Of a stretch of DNA of 64,000 nucleotides, positions 22,758-35,765 are shown one piece after another. Made by a program: the position numbers and the translations under genes. The DNA is from Glycine soja (Eukaryota; Streptophyta; Magnoliopsida; Fabales; Fabaceae). The stretch lies in the NCBI RefSeq assembly GCF_004193775.1, contig NC_041006.1, positions 27,030,163 through 27,094,162 on the forward strand, read 5' to 3'. Under the pieces are notes generated by a model. It worked only from the letters and a program-made list of their open reading frames with translations, ran no database searches and had not been told where the DNA came from. Positions within the stretch are counted from its first letter, which is position 1. Each line of letters opens with the position of its first letter.

Positions 22758-23557
22758 TTACTTAGACTTTGCCTTTTTACATACAATGCAATGTTGACAA
22801 AATTTTTGCACATCCTTTTTCATATGAGGCCAATAAAAATGTTCTTGTAATGTTTCTAGAGTCTTTTGGACCCCAAAATGCCCCATTAAACCTCCTTCAT
22901 GTGCTTCACAAACAAGCAAATTTCTAGTAGAACATTTAGGCACACACAATTTGTTTTCTTTGAAAAGAAAGCCTTCATGTCTAAAGAAACCATTTTCTGA
23001 AAAATTTTCACAATTTTTAAAAATTTCTCCAAAAGTTTCATCATTTTCATACATGCTTTTCAAACATTCAAGACCAATCAATTTTGTTTCAAGCATAGAA
23101 AGTAATGCATGACGCTGAGAAAGAGCATCGGCTACAATATTACCTTTTCCCTTTTTATGTTTGATAACATAAGGGAATTGCTCTAGAAATTCCACCCACT
23201 TTGCATGCCTTTTGTTAAGCTTGCCTTGCCCCTTGATATATTTGAGGGACTCATGGTCACTATGAATGACAAATTCCTTGGGATAAAGGTAGTGTTGCCA
23301 TGTTTTCAAAGCCCGCACTAAGGCATACAACTCTTTATCATAAGTTGAATAGTTAAGGGTAGGATCACTTAACTTTTCACTAAAATAAGCAATTGGATGG
23401 CCTTCATGCATCAACACAGCCCTAATCCCAACATTTGAAGCATCACACTCAATTTCAAAAGATTTTTGAAAGTTTGGCAATGCAAGTATGGGGGCATTAG
23501 TTAGCTTTTGCTTATGAACATTGAAAGCTTCTTCTTGTTTCTCTCCCCATTTGAAAC
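22758..23557 (-). pseudogene. pol: CRM element: end of RT connection, RNase H and integrase zinc region
   Basis: From the solo-LTR junction it reads [18 protein letters not shown]. RNase H follows, with [48 protein letters not shown] and [13 protein letters not shown]. The integrase HHCC region is [10 protein letters not shown] through [14 protein letters not shown]. The frame is intact but cut from the RT by the 1.7-kb solo LTR and its GAAAC duplication. Confidence 0.8.
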
Positions 23558-25263
23558 TGTAGAAGCAAAGCTTCATGGTGAATCAAAGGTGATTCAAAGG
23601 TGTTTTGATGATAACAATGATGATAACAAAAGATGATGACAAAGGTGATGACAAAAAGCTCAAAGATCAATCAAAGAAAAACTCAAGTGAATCAAGAACA
23701 ATTCAAGAGTTCAAGATAAGAATCAAGAAGAATTCAAGACTCAAGAAGAAAGTTTAGAGTCAAGAATCAAGATCAAGGTTCAAGATCTCAAGAATCAAGA
23801 TCAAGATTCAAGACTCAAGATTCAAGAATCAAGAGAAGGCTTAATCAAGATAAGTATGAAAAGTTTTTCTCAAAAATTGAGTAGCACATGATTTTTCTCA
23901 AAACATGTTCACCAAAGAGTTTTTACTCTCTGGTAATCGATTACCAGATTGTTGTAATCGATTACCAGTAGCAAAATATTTTTGAAAAAGTTTTCAAATT
24001 GAATTTACAACGTTCCAACTAATTTCAAAAAGCTGTAGTCGATTACAATGTTTTGTTAATCGATTACCAGTGCCTTTGAACGTTGAAATTCAAATTCAAA
24101 TGTGAAGAGTTACATCCTTTCACATAAAAGCTTTGTGTAATCGATTACACCGATTTGGTAATCGATTACCAGTGATTGTTTCTGAATAAATCATAAGATG
24201 TAACTCTTCAAAAAGGTTTTGACTTTTTCAAATTGGTTTTAAGTTTTTCTAAAAGTTATAACTCTTCTAAATGGTCTTCTTGACCAGACATGAAGAGTCT
24301 ATAAAAGCAAGGCTTTGTTTTGCATTTTCATTAATTTATTCTATCAATCAATCTTTTCCAATTCATTCTTTACACAAGCAAGTTTTCCACATTGATTTCT
24401 GAGTCTCTTTGAACTTCTTCTTCTTCTTCCTTTTTCCAAACGCTTTCCAAAGTTTTTTGGTTTTTCTAAAACTTGAAAACTTGTGTTATTCATCTTTTTC
24501 ATTCTCTTCTCCCTTTGCCAAAAAGAATTCGCCAAGGACTAACCGCCTGAATTCTTTTTGTGTCTCTCTTCTCCCTTTTCCAAAAGAACAAAGGACTAAC
24601 CGCCTGAATTCTTTTGTGTCTCCCTTCTCCCTTGTCAAAGAATTCAAAACGACACAGTCTGAGAATTCTTTTGATTCTTCCCTTTCCCTTTTACAAAAGT
24701 GTTCAAAGGACTAACCATCTGAGAATTCTTTTGTATCCCCATTCACAAAGTATCAAAGGTTTAACAACCTGAGATCTTTGTCTTAACACATTGGAGGGTA
24801 CATCCTTTGTGGTACAAGTAGAGGGTACATCTACTTGGGTTTGACTAAGAACATGAGAGGGTACATCTCTTGTGGATCAGTTCTAGTGGAGGATACATCC
24901 ACTAGGTTCAAAGAGAACAAGGGAGGGTACATCCCTTGTGGATCTTTGCTTGTAAAAGGATTTTTACAAGGTTGAAAGAAATCTCAAGGACCGCAGGTCG
25001 CTTGGGGACTGGATGTAGGCATGGGTTGTTGCCGAACCAGTATAAAAACTCTTGTGTGTTTGTCTCTTTCTTCCCTACTCTTTTACTTTCCGCTGTGCAT
25101 TTTAATTTCTGCTTTTACTTTTGATTAAGTTTCTCTTCTACTCCTTATTCTCTTAACAACATAAGTAAAAGCCTTAGAAGAGTAAATTTTTAATTAGTAA
25201 AGGTTTAGGAATAATTAATTCAACCCCCCCTTCTTAATTATTCTGAGGCCACTCGATCCAATA
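23558..25263 (+). mobile_element. SIRE/Maximus-type copia solo LTR nested in the CRM pol gene
   Basis: It starts TGTAGAAGC at 23558 and ends ...CCAATA at 25263, where TA replaces the usual CA. The flanks are the 5-bp duplication GAAAC at 23553-23557 and 25264-25268, lying within the codons joining RT and RNase H. The end AATTCAACCCCCCCTTCTTAA then TCTGAGGCCACT, in shorter form, matches the LTR of the copia element at 45153. It contains GTAATCGATTAC palindromes (23933-24171), a TATA box TATAAAAG (24300-24307), and near 24785-24950 repeated GAGGGTACATC units. With no internal region or second LTR it is a solo LTR. Confidence 0.8.
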
Positions 25264-26092
25264 GAAACCAACATTTTTCTTGAGCACTTCATTGAGAGGT
25301 GCTACCAATGTGCTAAAATCCTTCACAAATCGTCTACAAAAACCTGCTAAGCCATGAAAACTCCTCACCTCAGTCATGGACTTAGGTGTAGGCCATTCTT
25401 GAATAGCCCTAACCTTCTCCTCATCAACTTGCACTCCTTTTGAACTCACAACAAAACCAAGAAACACAACATGGTTAGTACAAAAGATGCATTTTTCATG
25501 ATTGGCATACAATTGTTCTTCTCTAAGCACAGTCAAGACAGATTTTAAATGATCAATATGCAAATCAAGTGAAGTGCTATAGATAAGAATATCATCAAAG
25601 TACACCACAACGAACTTTCCTATGAACTCTCTCAAGATATGGTTCATTAATCTCATGAAAGTTCTAGGAGCGTTAGTTAGGCCAAAAGGCATAACCAACC
25701 ATTCATACAAACCATATTTTGTTTTAAAAGCAGTTTTCCATTCATCCCCTTCTCTAATCCTAATTTGATTGTATCCACTTTTTAAATTGATTTTAGAGAA
25801 GTAACATGCACCATACAATTCATCAAGCAAATCATCAAGCCTAGGTATAGGATGCCTATATTTAATGGTGATGTTATTAAGGGCTCTACAATCAGAACAC
25901 ATGCGCCATGTCCCATCCTTTTTAGGGACCAAAATCACTGGGACAGCATAAGGACTCATACTATTTCTTACCCAACCTTTGCTAATGAGTTCATCCACTT
26001 GTCTTTGAATCTCTTTGGTTTCTTGTGGATTACTTCTATAGGCTGGCCTATTGGGCAAAGAAGCTCCCGGAATGAGATCAATTTGATGCTCA
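25264..26092 (-). pseudogene. pol: CRM element: reverse transcriptase with motif-A Asp changed
   Basis: RT domain with [63 protein letters not shown] and [20 protein letters not shown]. The two Asp of YFDD are present. The motif-A Asp, expected in SKIDLKSGYHQ, reads Asn ([11 protein letters not shown]), a GAT-to-AAT change that should inactivate the enzyme. One extra base near 26095 separates this frame from gag-protease. The 3' end is cut by the solo LTR after NVGF. Confidence 0.85.
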
Positions 26093-27916
26093 AATTCCCC
26101 TCAAAGGTGGTAGTCCACTTGGCACATTTGATGGAAACATGTCTTGAAAATCCGGCAAAAGAGTTTTAACACTAGAAGACACTTCAAAATCATCAAAAGT
26201 CTTAGTGGTCAAAATCTGATTTTTGCAAAACAAGATGTATAGTGACTGTTTAGCACGAAACAACCTCTTGACCTCACTTTTTGTCGCTAAATAGCTCTCC
26301 CTCACTTCAAGTGTTTCACTCTTCTTTTGTTCACTCTTTTTCCTCTCAAGTGTTTCCCTCTTTTTCTCACTCTCAAGTGTTTTGCTCACTTTTTCTTTTT
26401 CTCTTTTCTCTTGAAGAAATTTTTCTCTTATTTTCTTTTGATCCTCACACACTTCTTGTGGACTCAATGGCTTGAGCACAATCTTTTTGTCTTGGTGCAT
26501 GAAAGAGATCTTGTTGGTGTAACTGTCATGATTGGCTCTTTTATCAAATTGCCATGGTCTCCCCAAAAGTAAGTGACTGGCCTCCATAGGAACAACATCA
26601 CAAAGTACCTTATCATTGTATTTCCCAACGTCCACTTCAACTTGCTGCCTCACTTGCACCTCCCCATCCTTACTAAGCCATTGAAGTTTGTATGGCCTAG
26701 GATGTGGTTTAGTAGCTAAATTTAGCTTTGACACTAATCTAGCACTAGCCACATTGGTGCAACTACCTCCATCAATGATCACCATGCACACCTTGCCATT
26801 GATTAAACATCTAGTGTGAAAGATGTTTTCTCTTTGGCTCTCCTCCTCATGCTTCAATTGACCACCAAGTAACCGCCTAATCATCAACAAATCTCCCTCC
26901 AGAGTCTCCTCTTCCTCTACGTACTCACTCTCCTCTTCCTCTTCAACATCGGATTCACTTATATATTCTCCATCTCTAAGAACCATGGACCTTTTATTAG
27001 GGAACTCATAAGCATAGTGTCCTAGGCCTTGGCACTTGAAACACTTCACATCTCTACTCCTTTTAGAGGGTTCCTCTTGGGACTTTGAGCGAGTTTTTGA
27101 TGGGATAGGTGTGGAACTACTAGAAGTAGCAGCCCCATCTTTCTTACCTTTGTCTTTCCAACTAGAAGAACCAAAGTTGGTAAAACTCCTCTTAGCCACT
27201 CCTTTCCTTTTTAATTGTTGCTCTACTTGGATTGCTTTGTGAAGCAAATCATCCATTTCAACAAACTCCTGCAGCTCAACAATATCACGGATATCATTAG
27301 TCAAACCATTAAGAAATCGAGCCATAGTTACCTCCTCATCTTCTTCAATCTTTGCTTGAATCATGAGCACATCCATTTCCTTGAAATACTCCTCAACCCC
27401 CTTGTTGCCTTGGGTTAGTTTTTGGATCTTGAATTTCAAGTCCCTTGAGTAACTAGCCGGCACATACCACTTCCTCATGATCTTTTTCATCTCCGTCCAT
27501 GTATCAACCATTGGCTCTTCATTTATTGCTCTCTCCTTTTGTAGCTTGTTCCACCACACAAGAGCATAGTCGGAAAACTCCGTGGCGGCAAGCTTCACCT
27601 TTTGGTCCTCCTCATAGTTGTTGCATGAGAAAACATGCTCTATTTTCATCTCCCACTCCAAGTAGGCCTCCAGATCATTCTTTCCTTTAAAGGGAGGAAT
27701 GTTGAGTTTAATACCATCAATTCGGTTTTGTCTAGGAACACCCTCATTCCCTCTTCTCCTCCTTTCTTCTTCATTATGATCTTTATTCTCCATTTGATCC
27801 AACCTCTCATGGAGCGCATCATCTCGTTGTTTCATTAACCTCTCCAAATGTTGCATCAAAGCTTGCATTTGGAATTGTGAAAGCCTCACTCCATCATTAG
27901 GATTAGTACCTGACAT
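26090..27916 (-). pseudogene. gag: CRM element: gag and protease (608 codons open)
   Basis: I chose the ATG at 27916 (MSGTNPNDG); the frame is open about nine codons further upstream. Residues about 60-230 are a retrotransposon gag domain (IPPFKGKNDLEAYLEWEMK, DYALVWWNKLQ). A basic Ser-rich linker leads to a single CCHC knuckle, CFKCQGLGHYAYEF, whose last Cys is Phe. The aspartic protease region has VIIDGGSCTNVASARL and HLLLGRPWQFD. A charged Lys/Glu repeat region (KKRETLERKKSEQKKSETLE) follows. The frame ends early at 26090 because of one extra base before the RT. The body is otherwise unusually well preserved. Confidence 0.8.
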
Positions 27917-28471
27917 CTCAAACAAACAAATCAAACGTAACAAGATAATTATAGTTGTTGTTTGAATATCTCACCCACTCAAGTGTATCACACAATTATG
28001 GCTTTTCTCTAATGAAACACTCTTGCCTTTTACCACTCTAATTCCCCTTGAGTTCGTAGGCAATTCAAGAGATTATGGCCACAACAAAGAACAATTCACC
28101 AATATGTGTAAAGGTAAGGCTAGAGAGACAAGGAAAAGGTTAACCAAGAAAAAGGCTAACAATGTTTTTAGGCACAAATGAAGGAAATAAAATTCAGAAT
28201 TTAGGAATTCAAGTAACAATCCTTCATGCAACCAATATATTACCTTAAAGAGATTTTTTTTAAAGTTCTTCAAGCATGAACCATTCAGCCTAATTTTTTT
28301 TTCTTAATTTTGCTTATACGAAATTCTGCTTTTTTTTTTAACAAAGAGATCAAAAGGCTTAATTTTGCAATGGTTCAGCCTAAAAAAAATATGAATAAGA
28401 AGGTAATATAAATGGCAAAGAGAATAAAGAAGGATGTTACCCAATATTTCCAGCAAAGGAAGTGTTGATCC

Positions 28472-28496
28472 TAGAACCGGAGCTCTGATTACCAAA
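28472..28496 (-). other. Primer-binding site of the CRM-clade element
   Basis: On the minus strand directly inside the 5' LTR is TTTGGTAATCAGAGCTCCGG. It resembles the initiator-Met tRNA site TGGTATCAGAGC with one extra A. Confidence 0.55.
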
Positions 28497-29607
28497 TGAT
28501 ATGAACCTTCATTGCACAAAGGCTGACTTAGGATCGTCTAGGATTAAACCTTGATGGAAAATGCGGAAATTGATTAAGGAAAGGATGGAAAATAAGGTGG
28601 TTAATTTCGTGGGTCTTAATAAGGTGGTTCTTGGCATAAAATGGAATAATGAGATGAGAAAACGTAGGTTAAGTGGTGGCTGGACAGAAATATAGAAATG
28701 ACAATAACTCAAGCTACAGGACTCCAAATCAGGTGATTCCAAAACAAGGTGAAAGGTCTCGTCTTGAAATTCAATTTAGGCTCAAGAATCACTTAATTTG
28801 AGTGCGTAAAACGGGAGTTAGGGCCACAAGATAATTCTGGGCAGAAGTGAATTTTCTGGAATTGTGGTTTGAAAGAACAAGGTTGAAGATGAAAGGAAGG
28901 AAAGAATCACTCTTTCCGGCGAGGGCAACACACAAAGGTTGTGAAAGTCCTTTGATACAGCCAGGGTGTTCTTGAATCACTCAAGAATTTAGGAGAATCA
29001 CTCTCACTAAGATAAAAGAGATAAACTCTAATTTTCTGAATAAAACTCAACTTGTGTTTATTGATAAAATGGTTTAGTTTATATAAAAGCTTTACATCAA
29101 ATTTTAGTAATGACCCACTAACCTAGGATTAAAATAACTTAATGCCATTAACCTAGGGAATTAAAAGAACTTAATGGCTGAGTGTAACTGAAATTGTGGC
29201 AACCAAAAGTCACCCCCAACAGCCAACAAGTCAGCCACCATTTGGTCTCCCAAAAGGCTGATGCCTAGGTTGCCAATTGGGCCCTTATTACAACTTGAAC
29301 TAAACCTAACTAAAGCCCTTTTAGTTGATTAACCCAAAACATAATTTTGGTCAGCCAACTTTACAAGGATTGGGCCATTATTTAGACAAACTAAACACTC
29401 TAAAATTGAGATAAAGTGGTGTCATTTAGTCCTCCTCCATTTGGGTCATGATACAACTCACAACCTTGAAACTTGGGCTTGCATTCAAATATTATGGACA
29501 ACACTTGTTGAAGAGCTTCATTAGCTTTCCTTGCTCTAGCCCTTGTCATAGGTCCTCCAGGTCCTTCAAGTGGATCTTTGCCCTTGCTCTTGGTCATGTC
29601 CTCATCA
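28497..29607 (-). repeat. 5' LTR of the CRM-clade element (1,111 bp)
   Basis: It has TG...CA ends, pairs with 20717-21833, and is followed by CTATG (29608-29612). The minus-strand frame 29400-29597 is the LTR copy of the pol C-terminal codons, not a separate gene. Confidence 0.85.
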
Positions 29608-29612
29608 CTATG

Positions 29613-29942
29613 TTTTGATCATAATTTTTTTGCAATATTGAAGTAACATTGTGCGACAAACTAAATTAATTTGGCCATGTTTATGAATTAAATTATTTTC
29701 AATTAATCACTAAATTAATTTTTAAGCAATCTAATGTTAGTTTTAGTAATTTTTAAAAGTTTATATATTATCATTTTTTTACCAATCTAATTACTAAATA
29801 CATTTGTTTATACCACTATTAAATAATATCACCAAATCAATATTTCTAAAATTGCTAAAACTATTACAAAAAAATTTGCACTACAAAACAAATTAATATA
29901 TAATTCATATAATTTTATTTACAGTTAAAAAAATTAGAAACC
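29613..29942. other. A/T-rich flank right of the CRM element
   Basis: There is no gene. A 20-base stretch at 29671-29690 matches 20575-20594, at the end of the B3-like exon, in 19 of 20 positions, so this may be a decayed duplicate of that gene's 3' end. Confidence 0.3.
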
Positions 29943-30153
29943 TACGGATTGTTGATCCGTATGAACCATACGGATCATCAATGTGTATGAACATACGGAT
30001 CATCAATCCGTATGGTCATACGAATTGACAATCCGTATGGTCATACGAATTGACAATCCGTATGGTCATCTGGATTGGTGATCCACATGAACATACAGAT
30101 CAATAATCTATATGTTCATACAGATTGTTGATTCGTATGTTCATACGGATTTC
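29943..30153. repeat. Palindromic CCGTATG/CATACGG minisatellite
   Basis: About eight irregular units of 20-30 bp are built from CATACGGATTG and its complement CAATCCGTATG, alternating so that neighbouring units form hairpins. Degeneration increases to the right. No coding sequence is involved. Confidence 0.7.
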
Positions 30154-31810
30154 AGGTGTACCTCTTCTTCTTCTTCATCGTATACTCCTAACGAAGCACG
30201 TGCGTCACCAGAGACCAAATACTCTTCGAAAACAACCCTAACAAAAGCAACCTCAACTATTGGAGTGAGATTTCACGGAAAAAAAAAGCGCTGAAGAAAT
30301 GAAAAATTAGTTATACTATTTATAACCAAAAATATCCATAAAAGTATTTTGGACATTTTAGAAAGCTGGGTACAACAGCTGCCATCCCATAATTGGATAA
30401 AGTCCTAAGCCAACTACCAAACCCAATTTTGGTGCCTACGTACAACTTTCTTAAATTATAATTAACTTGCACTTCCTACCCCACCACTGTCTTAACAACT
30501 TAATTACATTTTTTAAAAGGTACAAAAACTGTTTTATAAGGATCTTTAGTCACATGACTCAAATGCATATTTTTAGTCTTGCTCATTATTTAAAAGTTGG
30601 AAGCGAAAAATAAGAGTCACCCATATATGTTTAAATTACTATACATCACCTTATGTCCTTATGAACTGTTGAAGGCTGACCACTAGTTACGAATGTCTCA
30701 TAAGTCACATAAACAATAAAATGTCGGTTGAAAGCTCAACCCTTTGGTGATTGAAGATTGTTCTTATTATATTAAACTATAAACACGCTTTCAAAAGAGG
30801 TAAACAACCGTAATAGACAAAAACTACTTAAGAAATATAGTCTTACGTAATGGATATTAATTAGCGGATGCCCTTTGTTTTCTCATTTTAATAATTAATA
30901 CCATTGAATCTCTGTTATTATCGGTTTGGCTCTCAAGACACATAAGCATGAGGCCGAAGGTTAGTTGAAACATTGACGATAGAAATAGTTGAAACAATTT
31001 TATATTCTTATTCTTAACCAAAATATAGAAATATTTAATGAACTGTTCTTTTAAATAATTCAAAGTATAAATAATTGAACTAAAATTATAGTTTACAATC
31101 AATCAGCCAAAAATTTTACGACTATGGAGGACTAGTTATTGAATTGATGAAAATAGTGATTCACAATCTATTAGTTCCATGGTAGATGATTCATGGTTGA
31201 ATCGGTAATAATTAAATATAATTTTTATGTTATATAATATATTTAGTAATAAGTTCATATAAATGAGCAATTTTAGGTGTAATTCAAACTTAAAATAAAA
31301 GTTCATATCACACAGTATCTTACAACATAAAAAAAAAACAATCATAATAAATATTTAAAGAATAGTAATTAATGTGATATCATATATGAACCTTTATTTA
31401 TTTTAAAAATATTCTAAAATTATTTTTTTAACATTTAATGAAAACAAAAAATTAACTTTTTTCCAAAATAAATAAATAAATAAACTGGTTCAAAATGACT
31501 TTTTATTTTTAACACCAGATTTTTGTCCCATTTTGGGCCAACTGTAAATCAGTTTTATTGGTTCTTACCTGATTTTTTACTCTCCCTATTTCCTAAGGAT
31601 GTGCTTGAAATTTCGGTAGGAGGATTCTACAACTACGTTTAAAAGTAAAATGAGTTTGAAATTACGATTGCTTATCTCTCAAAAATATGTTTGAGAATAA
31701 ATTTTTATTTTCAATTTATCTCCCTTCTCAAAACTCATTATCTAAATAATACTCTCCTTGTTCATAAATTTTTACTATATCACAACAATTGTTTGATAGA
31801 TTATTTATTG
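30154..31810. other. A/T-rich intergenic sequence
   Basis: I see no supported gene, RNA or element end. Short frames here (for example 30857-31102 and 31136-31345 on the minus strand) are low-complexity and A/T-driven. Confidence 0.4.
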
Positions 31811-32146
31811 CCTAAATAACTTATTTCGTCTTTTATTTCCTTTTTTTGTTTAGTTTAGTTTTTTTTGTTTTTTTAAAAAAGTTTATTTGATTTTTTTTAA
31901 GTTGACTCTTCAATCTATTTAAGGATGACGTCATTAGTCATTTAAAAAGGAATTTTTTTGTCAATTTTCTTCACTTTATTTTTAACAAAAAGGGTTCATC
32001 CTTAAATGATTAAAGATGTCATTCTTAAATGGATTAAAAGACTAAACTGAATAAAAAGAATAAGATAAATGACCAAAATAATTTTTTAAAAGAAAAAGAA
32101 TTAAATTAAACCAAAAAAAAGATTAAAGATAAATAAGTCATTTGAT
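31811..32146. repeat. Fold-back MITE-like element 1
   Basis: Two arms of about 140 bp are imperfect reverse complements. The left arm begins AAATAACTTATTTCGTC; the right arm ends GATAAATAAGTCATTTGATC. Both include ATTTAAGGATGAC / GTCATTCTTAAAT. There is no coding sequence, and no clear target duplication was identified. Confidence 0.55.
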
Positions 32147-32287
32147 CATTATTTATTCATTAACATAATCACATGAAATGATTTTTTTTATAAGAATCCA
32201 AGACAGATTTTATAACTCATTTTATTCAATCAACCAATTGAACTAAATCACTTAAAAATATATACAATCATGTATGAAATTAAAAGA

Positions 32288-32559
32288 TTTAAATATATTT
32301 TTAATTTTTGTAATCTAGCTTCTTTTTTTTTTAGTTTTTATCCTTGTAATTTTTTATTTTATTTTTAGTGTTTACAAACTCTATGTTTGATTTATTTTTC
32401 GTTTTTATAGCGCTGGCTTTTTTTATCATTTAAAGTATTATTTAAAATATTTTAAAAACCAAAAAAAAAATAAACATAATTTGTAAGGGTTAAAAAAATC
32501 TTAAAGAATCAAAAGTAAAAAAAAATTGTTAAATTACAAAAATTAAAAATGTATTTAAA
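32288..32559. repeat. Fold-back MITE-like element 2
   Basis: The ends TTTAAATATATTTTTAATTT and AATTAAAAATGTATTTAAA are complementary. Complementarity extends inward about 110 bp per arm with mismatches. It is non-coding and T/A-rich. Confidence 0.5.
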
Positions 32560-33325
32560 TTAAAATTAAACAATTAAAGAGTTGACAGGGTTGATACGAC
32601 TTAGAGCTTTACGCGCCGTTTGCTACCTTTTCTTTCCGTGGAAGTAACGTGTCTTACCTGTCTTATGTAACTAGCTACAAGACCCGTAAACGTCGAATTC
32701 ATTCGGCTACTAAATGTAGTTATAATAAAATTAGTTATAATACGTATTCATACTGAATGTAAGATTTTGTCAAAAAGAATATATTATGTGTGAGCAAAAA
32801 CTTTTAGTTAGATTTGGATCCTACAATACAGAACTTAATTAGCAAATGTCACGAATTGCATTGCGAGAAGCAACGGGAAGAAAAACAAGACAGAAGATTG
32901 GTAGTATTTTATGTGCATGATTGAGGAGCCACATGTGTGTGTGTGTGAATAATGAAATCGATAATGATGATGAATGAGCCAAGGGGGGACCCTATCCGCG
33001 CAACAAAGTTGACGTTAAGGCAAAGGCAAAGTTTGCAAAAGAACAAATTTGCTCTAACAAGGTAGGACCCTTTCTCAGAGCTAGAACTTATCAATTCCAC
33101 ACCCACCCATTTTGACTTTGCCATCGGTTTTCCCACAAGAGCCATTCTAGACCATCCAAAAAAAACCCAATTCCCAACCTACCCTTTTTCCTAGAAGCCA
33201 AAGTGTCCAACAAATTTTTTGCATTAAAAACTCCCTCACCCTTTTCCTCTTTCTAACACATCACCCACCTTCATTCATTCATTCATTTGATTCACTCATT
33301 TAGCCGTCCCAACTAGCAACTCCCA

Positions 33326-33359
<34 letters not shown>

Positions 33360-33976
33360 GTCAACCGTTTTATACACGACATGTCCGTCCTCTTCTGTCC
33401 AATTCTTTGACTAGGTCCCTTTCATTGCTTTTTTCTCCACTTTACTCTTTAAGAAAATTCAAAGAAAATCCCGTTGAGCTTTGAAAGTTGAAACCCATCC
33501 CCATAACAAAGTTGAGAAATGACGAGTATCCAAGATAAGCACCAAAAATAAAGTAAACCACATTGAGGAAAGCAAAAAAGAACAATAAAAACCAAAACCC
33601 ACTTGCTTTTTTTTTTTTTAATTCCGAGATTCAAATCCGTTACCAAATCAACCACCACCCTTGACAATTTTTTTTCTAATGATGCAACGGATTCACAATG
33701 TTTCATTCAGCCTTGAAGAGAACGAGAAATAGGAAATAAAAGATTTAAAAAAAGAAGAAAAAGAATCCAATATTGTACAGGGAAAGGGAACAGCACCCAC
33801 TAATAATATCTTTCAAGATTAATGCCCCTGACTGACTAGAGTAAAGTTGCAATTCAATTCAACACGCCATAATTGCTCCCGTTGAAAACTTGTAACGTTG
33901 ATTAATAATGGTTTGCGTTTCTTCTACTACTTAATTAAAACCTTGTCACGGAAAAAAGATGATTTGGTTACGACTT
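32560..33976. other. 3' flank and untranslated region of the WRKY gene
   Basis: The part next to the stop codon at 33977 is presumably the WRKY 3' untranslated region, since that gene is on the minus strand. No canonical AATAAA signal was seen on that strand. A (TG)n run lies at about 32934-32949 and a (CT)n run at 33329-33357. No second gene is supported. Confidence 0.35.
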
Positions 33977-35535
<1,559 letters not shown>

Positions 35536-35588
35536 AGTTGGAGCAATTACACCATGGGAGGAAGAGAAGGAGAAAATGGAAGGGTGTA

Positions 35589-35613
35589 AGAGAGAAAGAG
35601 AGAGAGAGAGGAG
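35589..35613 (-). promoter_or_regulatory. GA/CT-rich leader of the WRKY gene
   Basis: (GA)n on the plus strand reads (CT)n in the sense of the gene, 55-80 bp upstream of the ATG. Pyrimidine patches like this are common in plant 5' leaders and core promoters. Confidence 0.4.
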
Positions 35614-35635
35614 AATTAAACAAAGAAAGAAGGTG

Positions 35636-35765
35636 TTGACAAAAGAAAGAATAGGGAGGAGCTATTAGCTAGTAGCTATATGGCTTGGTCAAAATGGTGC
35701 TATAGGATTCGGCTGCTTTGGTCCACTAGGTGACTGGACTGTCACGCTACCCTGTTTCCGTCAAA
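35636..35765 (-). promoter_or_regulatory. W-box cluster upstream of the WRKY gene
   Basis: The W-box core TTGAC is seen at 35636-35640 (plus strand). TTTGACC is seen in the gene's sense at 35687-35693, and TTTGACG at 35759-35765. WRKY genes are often regulated by WRKY proteins through such sites, so cross- or self-regulation is plausible. Single TTGAC cores are frequent by chance. Confidence 0.4.

Larger units (their letters stand above)
20717..29607 (-). mobile_element. CRM-clade gypsy chromovirus, minus strand, split by a solo LTR
   Basis: LTRs at 20717-21833 (3' LTR) and 28497-29607 (5' LTR) bound the element. The 5-bp duplication CTATG at 20712-20716 and 29608-29612 proves a single insertion. 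Total 8,891 bp, or about 7,180 bp without the nested solo LTR. Genes run right to left: gag, protease, RT, RNase H, integrase, C-terminal motif. RT and the C-terminal region are of the CRM (centromeric retrotransposon) clade by motif. It is inactivated by frameshifts, catalytic-site changes and the nested LTR. Confidence 0.85.

Noticed and set aside
28304..28742. Minus-strand frames at and inside the CRM 5' LTR edge (also 20693-21200)
   Set aside because: They recur in both LTRs with altered residues, have no motif, and overlap the primer-binding site.
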